A DNA stretch of 11,017 bases from Dehalococcoidia bacterium. GTDB lineage: Bacteria > Chloroflexota > Dehalococcoidia > Lucifugimonadales > JAGWBF01. This document shows positions 6,581 through 11,017 of this stretch, piece by piece. The DNA is taken from the NCBI GenBank assembly GCA_021296015.1, contig JAGWBG010000021.1:1-11017 (forward strand), in the 5' to 3' direction. The position numbers and the translations under genes are program-made. The first letter of the stretch is position 1. Each line of letters begins with the position of its first letter. The notes below the pieces were generated by a model that searched no databases, had not been told where the DNA came from, and was given only the letters and a program-made list of their open reading frames with translations.

Positions 6581-6584
6581 GGAG
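6581..6584 (+). promoter_or_regulatory. Shine-Dalgarno sequence deciding the proS start
   Basis: GGAG at 6581-6584 lies only two bases before the in-frame ATG 6587, too close to serve it, but 8 bases before ATG 6593, an ideal distance. The second ATG also gives the family-like N-terminus MKFSQL. Confidence 0.65.
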
Positions 6585-6592
6585 CAATGTCC

Positions 6593-8293
6593 ATGAAGTT
6601 TTCTCAGCTTATCTCCAAGACTATGCGTACCGAGCCTACTGAAGCCGAGACAGCCAGCCACCGTCTCATGCTGAAGGCGGGCATGGTACATCAGGTGGCT
6701 TCTGGCGTCTACAGCTACCTCCCTCTGGCATGGCGCTCACTGCGCAAGATTGAGAATATCATCCGTCAGGAGATAGACGCCGCCGGAGGTCAGGAAATCA
6801 GGATGTCCGTCCTCCAGCCGATGGAGCTATGGGAGGAAACGGACCGCCGTTCCGCTTTTGGGGACAACCTGTTTACCCTTGAGGACAGACGCGGACGGCC
6901 CATGGTACTGGCCCCGACCCATGAGGAGGTCGTAACCAACATAGTCCGTGCCAACGTGCAGAGCTACCGGGACCTGCCTGCTGTCCTGTATCAGATACAG
7001 ACCAAGTTTCGGGACGAGCCACGCCCACGGGCCGGGCTTATTCGGGTCCGCGAGTTCGACATGAAGGACGCCTACAGTTTCGACGCCGACGAGGAGAGCC
7101 TTGAGAACAGCTACCAGGCTATGGCCCAGGCGTACAGAAACATCTACGAGCGATGCGGCCTGCCCGCGCTGATGGTGGAGGCCGACAGCGGGGCTATCGG
7201 TGGCAAGGACTCCCACGAGTTCATTCTGCCCACTCCCAGCGGTGAGGACGTTGTCCTGACCTGCCCCAAATGTGGCTACGCCGCCAATACCGAGAAGGCC
7301 GGAGGAGTCGTGCCTCCCACTCAGATGGAGCCACCGCTGGCGATGGAGGAGGTCTCTACACCCGGGGTCAAGACCATAGCCGGGCTGTCCGACTACCTGG
7401 GCATTCCCCAGAGCAGCACCCTTAAAGCTGTCTTCTATTCTGCCGATGGCGACGTGGTCTTTGCCACCATCCGTGGCGATCTGGACGTGAACGAAGTCAA
7501 GCTGAAGAACGTCCTCCACTGCCACGACCTGCGACTAGCCAGCCAGGAGGAGGTAGGGGCTGCGGGGCTGGTGCCCGGTTCCGCTTCGCCTATAGGGCTG
7601 GAGAACATGAAGAGGGTTGCCGATGAGTCCATTAAATCCGGCTCCAACTTTGCCGTAGGAGCAAACAAGTCGGATGCGCACATCATCAATGCCAACTACC
7701 CCAGGGATTTTCAGGTGGACATCCTGACGGACATCTCCCTGACTCAGGAGGGACATGGCTGCATCCGTTGTGGGACTCCTCTGGAAGCTACTCGCGGCGT
7801 TGAGGTGGGCCATATCTTCAAGCTGGGCACCTTCTTCAGTGAGACCCTGGGAGCATACTTTCTGGACAGGGAGGGGCAGCAACGCCCCATCATAATGGGC
7901 TGCTATGGCATTGGAGTCGGGAGGCTCCTGGCCGCCGCCATCGAGCAGAACCATGACGACCAGGGCATCGTCTTTCCCATGCCTATAGCTCCCTATCAGG
8001 TGCATCTGGTAGGTCTCAACCTGGCGGATGCCGAGGTAGCCCGCGCCGCGGACGATCTTTATGAGCGTCTCTGGCAAGAGGGCATTGAGACCCTCTACGA
8101 CGACCGCCGTGACGAGGCCGCCGGTGTGAAATTCAACGACGCTGACCTGCTGGGCTTGCCGGTGCGCCTGGTGATTAGCCCGCGCAACCTCCGGCAGGAT
8201 TCGGTGGAAGTGAAAGAGCGCCGGGATAAGGAGGCGACGATGGTGCCAGTGGGAGAGGTGGTGGGGCGGATAGCGAGGCTGATAAAGGGGTAA
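6593..8293 (+). CDS. proS: Prolyl-tRNA synthetase, bacterial type with editing insertion
   Basis: Class II aminoacyl-tRNA synthetase that charges tRNA-Pro and, through an inserted domain, hydrolyses mischarged Ala-tRNA-Pro. From ATG 6593 it is 566 residues, the usual length for the bacterial form. Class II motif 1 is around 45-82 (LPLAWRSLRKIENIIRQE through LQPMELW). Motif 2 is around 132-163 (YQIQTKFRDEPRPR..., REFDMKDAYSF). Motif 3 is around 436-451 (GCYGIGVGRLLAAAIEQ). The INS editing domain is about 225-400 and keeps the lysine in STLKAV (Lys278), equivalent to E. coli Lys279. Two Cys pairs, CPKC (224-227) and CIRC (390-393), flank the insertion and might bind metal. The anticodon-binding domain occupies about 466-566. 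ATG 6587 would add two residues but has a badly spaced ribosome-binding site. It is the last gene of the housekeeping cluster and is followed by a possible weak terminator. Confidence 0.95.
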   Translation: MKFSQLISKTMRTEPTEAETASHRLMLKAGMVHQVASGVYSYLPLAWRSLRKIENIIRQEIDAAGGQEIRMSVLQPMELWEETDRRSAFGDNLFTLEDRRGRPMVLAPTHEEVVTNIVRANVQSYRDLPAVLYQIQTKFRDEPRPRAGLIRVREFDMKDAYSFDADEESLENSYQAMAQAYRNIYERCGLPALMVEADSGAIGGKDSHEFILPTPSGEDVVLTCPKCGYAANTEKAGGVVPPTQMEPPLAMEEVSTPGVKTIAGLSDYLGIPQSSTLKAVFYSADGDVVFATIRGDLDVNEVKLKNVLHCHDLRLASQEEVGAAGLVPGSASPIGLENMKRVADESIKSGSNFAVGANKSDAHIINANYPRDFQVDILTDISLTQEGHGCIRCGTPLEATRGVEVGHIFKLGTFFSETLGAYFLDREGQQRPIIMGCYGIGVGRLLAAAIEQNHDDQGIVFPMPIAPYQVHLVGLNLADAEVARAADDLYERLWQEGIETLYDDRRDEAAGVKFNDADLLGLPVRLVISPRNLRQDSVEVKERRDKEATMVPVGEVVGRIARLIKG

Positions 8294-8299
8294 ATGTTC

Positions 8300-8320
8300 G
8301 GAGCCGATAGCTCCCTTTCT
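8300..8320 (+). terminator. Weak terminator-like hairpin after proS
   Basis: GGAGC (8300-8304) and GCTCC (8310-8314) form a 5-bp stem around a 5-base loop, CGATA, followed by CTTTCT. The stem is short and the T-tract is interrupted, so it is at best a weak intrinsic terminator. Its position, 7 bases after the proS stop and just before a good -10 box, is what makes it plausible. Confidence 0.35.
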
Positions 8321-8344
8321 CCGGCAAGGTACTCGGGTTATAAT
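8316..8344 (+). promoter_or_regulatory. Candidate sigma-70-type promoter for the mutase/dehydrogenase unit
   Basis: A perfect TATAAT -10 box lies at 8339-8344 in the largest gap of the window. The -35 position at the usual 17-base spacing (8316-8321, TTTCTC) matches the consensus poorly, and there is no TG extension before the -10. The predicted transcript start is near 8351, giving a leader of about 67 bases. The promoter is supported mainly by the exact -10 box and by its position at the switch from housekeeping to acyl-CoA genes. Confidence 0.45.
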
Positions 8345-8350
8345 GGGGTT

Positions 8351-8394
8351 GGCCTGTCCCTACCGATGCAAGGCATTGAAAGCCGGTGACAGCC
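8351..8394 (+). other. Possible structured 5' leader upstream of the mutase gene
   Basis: This stretch can fold into a nested stem. GG.CTGTC (8351-8358, C8353 bulged) pairs with GACAGCC (8388-8394). Inside it ACCG (8362-8365) pairs with CGGT (8384-8387), and ATGC (8366-8369) pairs with GCAT (8373-8376) around an AAG loop. It would begin at the predicted transcript start and end about ten bases before the ribosome-binding site. I do not recognise it as a known riboswitch class, and short stems of this kind also occur by chance. Confidence 0.3.
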
Positions 8395-8403
8395 CTATAC
8401 GCC

Positions 8404-8411
8404 AAAGGAGG
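8404..8411 (+). promoter_or_regulatory. Shine-Dalgarno sequence deciding the start of the mutase gene
   Basis: AAAGGAGG is a near-perfect anti-SD match, 6 bases before ATG 8418. It rules in this start over the upstream in-frame ATG 8343, which overlaps the TATAAT box and would add 25 residues unlike the family. Confidence 0.85.
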
Positions 8412-8417
8412 CCCCTT

Positions 8418-10079
8418 ATGACCAGTCGTAGCAGTGAGGAGTGGCAGGAGAACACCCTGGCTCCTGTCGTCAAGCGATACCCCGAGCGAGAAGACGGGTT
8501 CCGTACTGAATCGGGTATTGAGCAGGACACCACCTACTTTCCCCAGGACCTGGACTCGTCGGACTTTGACTACGACAGAGACCTGGGCTACCCCGGAGAG
8601 TACCCCTTCACCAGAGGAGTACAGCCCAATATGTACCGGGGACGGCTGTGGACCATGCGCCAGTATTCGGGTTATGCCACCGCCGAGGAGTCCAACCGCC
8701 GCTATCACTACCTATTGGAGCAGGGCCAGACGGGCCTCTCCATCGCCTTCGACCTGCCTACCCAGATAGGTTACGATTCGGACCACCCCCTCGCTCAGGG
8801 AGAGGTGGGCAAGGTTGGCGTTCCCATAAGCAGCCTCCGTGACATGGAAGTCCTGCTGGACGGTATACCCCTGGACAAGGTAAGCACTTCCATGACCATC
8901 AACGCCACGGCATCCGTCCTCCTGTGCCTCTACATCGCCGTCGGCAAGAAGCAGGGCGTCCCTCCGGACAGGCTCAACGGCACTATTCAGAACGACATCC
9001 TCAAGGAGTACATCGCCCGCGGCACCTACGCCTACCCGCCACGGCCATCCATGCGCCTGATTGTAGACGTGTTCAAGTATTGCGCCCAGGAAGTCCCACG
9101 GTGGAACACCATCAGCATCAGTGGCTATCACATGCGGGAGGCAGGCGCAACCGCCGTGCAGGAGTTGGCCTTCACCTTTGCCAACGCAATAGCCTATGTC
9201 CAGGCAGCGGTGGACGCGGGCCTGGACGTGGATGATTTCGCGGGGCGTCTCTCCTTCTTCTTTGTGGCCCAGAACAATCTCTTCGAGGAAATCGCCAAGT
9301 TCCGCTCAGCCCGCCGCATGTGGGCCAAGATTATGCGGGAGCGGTTTGGGGCCAGGAATCCCCGGTCATGGATGCTCCGCTTCCATACCCAGACCGCGGG
9401 AGTGACCCTTACGGCCCAGCAGCCCGACAACAACCTCATTCGCTCTACCATACAGGCCCTGGCGGCAGTCCTGGGGGGCACCCAGTCGCTGCACGTTAAC
9501 TCGCGGGACGAAGCCCTGGCCCTTCCCACTGAGGAGTCGGTACAGCTCTCCCTACGTACCCAGCAAATACTTGCCCACGAGAACGGGGTGGCCGACGTGG
9601 TGGACCCATTGGGAGGGTCATACTATATAGAGAGCCTCACCAGCCGCCTGGAGGAGGAGGCCTTCCGCTACATTGAGAAGATTGACGGTATAGGGGGAGC
9701 CATAGTCGCCCTTGAGCAGGGCTATCAGATACGGGAGATACACGACTCCGCCTACAAGCACCAAGAAGAGGTGGAGAAGGACAGGCGGGTAATCGTGGGG
9801 GTCAACCGCTACGTCAGCGAGACTCCCCCAATCGCCGGACTGCTGAGGGTGGACCCGGCCCTGGCCCGTCACCAGGTAGAGAGCCTGCGTCAGCTACGCC
9901 GGGACCGGGATGACGCGGCCGTCGAGAAGTCCCTGACCCACTTGGCGGAGGTGGCCCGCAGCGACGATAACACCGTGCCGGTGATTCTGGAGTGTGTGGA
10001 AAACTACTGTACCCTGGGAGAGATATGCGGAGTATTTCGGGATGTCTTCGGCGAACAGGGCGAGTTTATAGTGTTCTAG
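8418..10079 (+). CDS. Methylmalonyl-CoA mutase, large catalytic subunit without the B12-binding domain
   Basis: Adenosylcobalamin-dependent mutase subunit that interconverts (R)-methylmalonyl-CoA and succinyl-CoA. The 553 residues cover only the substrate-binding TIM-barrel half. The chain ends at FIVF and the C-terminal cobalamin-binding domain (DxHxxG motif) of the single-chain enzyme is absent, so a separate small subunit is expected outside the window, as in archaeal and many Chloroflexota enzymes. Landmarks are YPGEYPFTRGV (58-68), MRQYSGYATAEESN (80-93), GLSIAFDLPTQIGYDSDHP (106-124), GTIQNDILKEYIARGTYAYPP (188-208) and SGYHMREAGAT (235-245). Tyr83, Gln191, Arg201 and His238 align with Propionibacterium Tyr89, Gln197, Arg207 and His244 at a constant offset of 6. 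Tyr plus Arg is the methylmalonyl-CoA fingerprint, where isobutyryl-CoA mutases have Phe and Gln. It starts at ATG 8418 with AAAGGAGG 6 bases upstream and probably forms a unit with the dehydrogenase 52 bases downstream. Confidence 0.93.
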   Translation: MTSRSSEEWQENTLAPVVKRYPEREDGFRTESGIEQDTTYFPQDLDSSDFDYDRDLGYPGEYPFTRGVQPNMYRGRLWTMRQYSGYATAEESNRRYHYLLEQGQTGLSIAFDLPTQIGYDSDHPLAQGEVGKVGVPISSLRDMEVLLDGIPLDKVSTSMTINATASVLLCLYIAVGKKQGVPPDRLNGTIQNDILKEYIARGTYAYPPRPSMRLIVDVFKYCAQEVPRWNTISISGYHMREAGATAVQELAFTFANAIAYVQAAVDAGLDVDDFAGRLSFFFVAQNNLFEEIAKFRSARRMWAKIMRERFGARNPRSWMLRFHTQTAGVTLTAQQPDNNLIRSTIQALAAVLGGTQSLHVNSRDEALALPTEESVQLSLRTQQILAHENGVADVVDPLGGSYYIESLTSRLEEEAFRYIEKIDGIGGAIVALEQGYQIREIHDSAYKHQEEVEKDRRVIVGVNRYVSETPPIAGLLRVDPALARHQVESLRQLRRDRDDAAVEKSLTHLAEVARSDDNTVPVILECVENYCTLGEICGVFRDVFGEQGEFIVF

Positions 10080-10131
10080 ATAACTCGTTGTGAGACGTTC
10101 GTAGTCGTAGATTGCAATGGGAGGTAACTTC

Positions 10132-11017
10132 ATGGCGGACCTGCTACTTACGGAAGAAGAACGTATGCTACAGACGGCGGTGCGAGAGTTCGCCGACCGG
10201 GAGCTGGCGCCCCGTGCCAGGGAGATGGACGAGAAGGAAGAGTTCTCCTGGGAGAACTGGGAAGGGATGGCCGCCCTGGGCCTCACCGGCATTGGTATAG
10301 ACCCTGCCTATGGCGGCAGCGGTGGCGGCTACAGGCAGATGGCCATTGCCGAGGAGGAGGTGGCGCGTGGAGACGCCGCCACCAGCGTGACCCTCGTTGC
10401 CCACATGTCCCTGGGCACCCATACCATCTACCAGTACGGCAACGAGGAGCAAAAGCTAAGGCTCGTCCCACCCCTGGCCGAGGGGAAGAAGATGGCCGCC
10501 TGGGCACTCACCGAGCCGGGAGGCGGCTCCGATGCCGCCGCCCTCCAGACCACCGCCGCCTACCGTGATGGTGCTTATTACCTCAACGGCAGCAAGATTT
10601 TCATCACCAACGGCGACGTGGCGGAGTATATCGTGGTCTTCGCTACCCAGGATAAGGACCGGGGTTCTCGAGGCGTCAGCGCCTTCGTCCTGGAAAAAGG
10701 CGCTCCCGGATTCGACGTATACAAGCAGCACGGCAAGATGGGTATGAGGGGCTCCAGTACCACGGAGTTGACTTTTCAGAACACTCCTGTACCTGAGGAG
10801 AACCGGCTGGGCGAAGAAATGCGGGGCTTCCGGTATGCTATGGAGATACTGGACTCCAGCCGGATTATCATCGCCGCCCAGTGCGTGGGGATAGGCCAGG
10901 CGGCCCTGGAAGCGGCGGTGAGATATGCGCAACAGCGACAGTCCTTTGGCCGGCCCATCGCCCAGCACCAGGCCATACAGTTCATGCTGGCCGACATGGC
11001 AACGGAGGTTTATGCGT
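10132..11017 (+). CDS. Acyl-CoA dehydrogenase, 5' part; runs off the window end
   Basis: FAD enzyme that oxidises an acyl-CoA to the trans-2-enoyl-CoA and passes electrons to electron-transfer flavoprotein. From ATG 10132 the frame stays open for 295 codons to the window edge. Full-length members have about 380 residues, so roughly 85 are missing. The N-terminal helical domain is about 1-120, with EEERMLQTAVREFADRELAP at 8-27. The beta domain is about 121-230 and includes ALTEPGGGSDAAA (125-137), an exact fit to the first acyl-CoA dehydrogenase signature, and LNGSKIFITNGDVAEYIVVF (151-170). The C-terminal helical domain begins at about 235, with SFGRPIAQHQAIQFMLADMA at 271-290. The second signature and the catalytic Glu of the short- and medium-chain type would lie beyond the window. 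Substrate specificity cannot be decided. GGGAGGT at 10119-10125, 6 bases upstream, makes the start secure. The neighbouring mutase suggests fatty-acid or branched-chain catabolism. Confidence 0.94.
   Translation, partial: MADLLLTEEERMLQTAVREFADRELAPRAREMDEKEEFSWENWEGMAALGLTGIGIDPAYGGSGGGYRQMAIAEEEVARGDAATSVTLVAHMSLGTHTIYQYGNEEQKLRLVPPLAEGKKMAAWALTEPGGGSDAAALQTTAAYRDGAYYLNGSKIFITNGDVAEYIVVFATQDKDRGSRGVSAFVLEKGAPGFDVYKQHGKMGMRGSSTTELTFQNTPVPEENRLGEEMRGFRYAMEILDSSRIIIAAQCVGIGQAALEAAVRYAQQRQSFGRPIAQHQAIQFMLADMATEVYA

Noticed and set aside
5884..6594. Minus-strand reading frame of 236 codons opposite ispG
   Set aside because: It is a mirror of ispG coding sequence with His/Gly/Val-rich, family-less translation. 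The same reasoning rejects 6827-7525 opposite proS.
8343..8417. Upstream in-frame ATG 8343 as the mutase start
   Set aside because: It overlaps the TATAAT box, has no Shine-Dalgarno sequence, and adds 25 residues without family likeness. ATG 8418 has AAAGGAGG 6 bases upstream.
8345..8417. Cobalamin riboswitch before the B12-dependent mutase gene
   Set aside because: The leader is only about 70 bases and lacks the B12-box core. Known cobalamin riboswitches are much longer, so only an unnamed structured leader can be proposed.
10080..10131. A separate promoter for the acyl-CoA dehydrogenase (TTGTGA at 10088-10093 with TAGATT at 10108-10113)
   Set aside because: Each box matches only 4 of 6 bases and the spacer is 14 bases, so this is not better than chance.

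Overview
The window is bacterial and gene-dense, and every convincing gene lies on the + strand. It looks like a Chloroflexota genome, most likely Dehalococcoidia or a SAR202-type relative. The evidence is the gene order pyrH-frr-uppS-cdsA-dxr-rseP-ispG-proS, which I recall from that class, together with protein wording typical of it. Base composition is moderately GC-rich by eye. The placement is an inference, since no rRNA is present.

Region 1 (1-8293) is one tightly packed housekeeping cluster with gaps of 1 to about 40 bases. It holds the 3' part of pyrH (UMP kinase), frr (ribosome recycling factor), uppS (undecaprenyl diphosphate synthase), cdsA (CDP-diglyceride synthase, split by an in-frame TAA), dxr (second step of the MEP isoprenoid pathway), rseP (site-2 intramembrane protease), a small retropepsin-like aspartic protease with a damaged C-terminus, ispG (late MEP step) and proS (prolyl-tRNA synthetase). 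The logic is nucleotide supply and translation, then isoprenoid precursors (dxr, ispG) feeding the lipid carrier (uppS), plus phospholipid precursor (cdsA) and membrane proteolysis (rseP).

Region 2 (8294-8417) is the largest gap. It holds a weak terminator-like hairpin, a perfect TATAAT box and a leader that can fold into a nested stem-loop, so a new transcription unit probably begins here.

Region 3 (8418-11017) is acyl-CoA metabolism: the large catalytic subunit of methylmalonyl-CoA mutase without its B12-binding domain, then an acyl-CoA dehydrogenase cut off by the window end. Together they suggest oxidation of fatty or branched acyl-CoA, with propionyl-CoA-derived carbon entering the TCA cycle as succinyl-CoA.

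I did not find a new multi-gene system. The points most worth checking are the nonsense codon that divides cdsA just before its signature motif, the internal deletion and frameshift in the aspartic protease gene, and a His-to-Pro change in the DXR active-site DSEH motif. The first two lie about 2.8 kb apart in genes that otherwise look well conserved. They could be real decay or could be errors in the underlying assembly. I found no tRNA, rRNA, CRISPR array, insertion sequence or attachment site.
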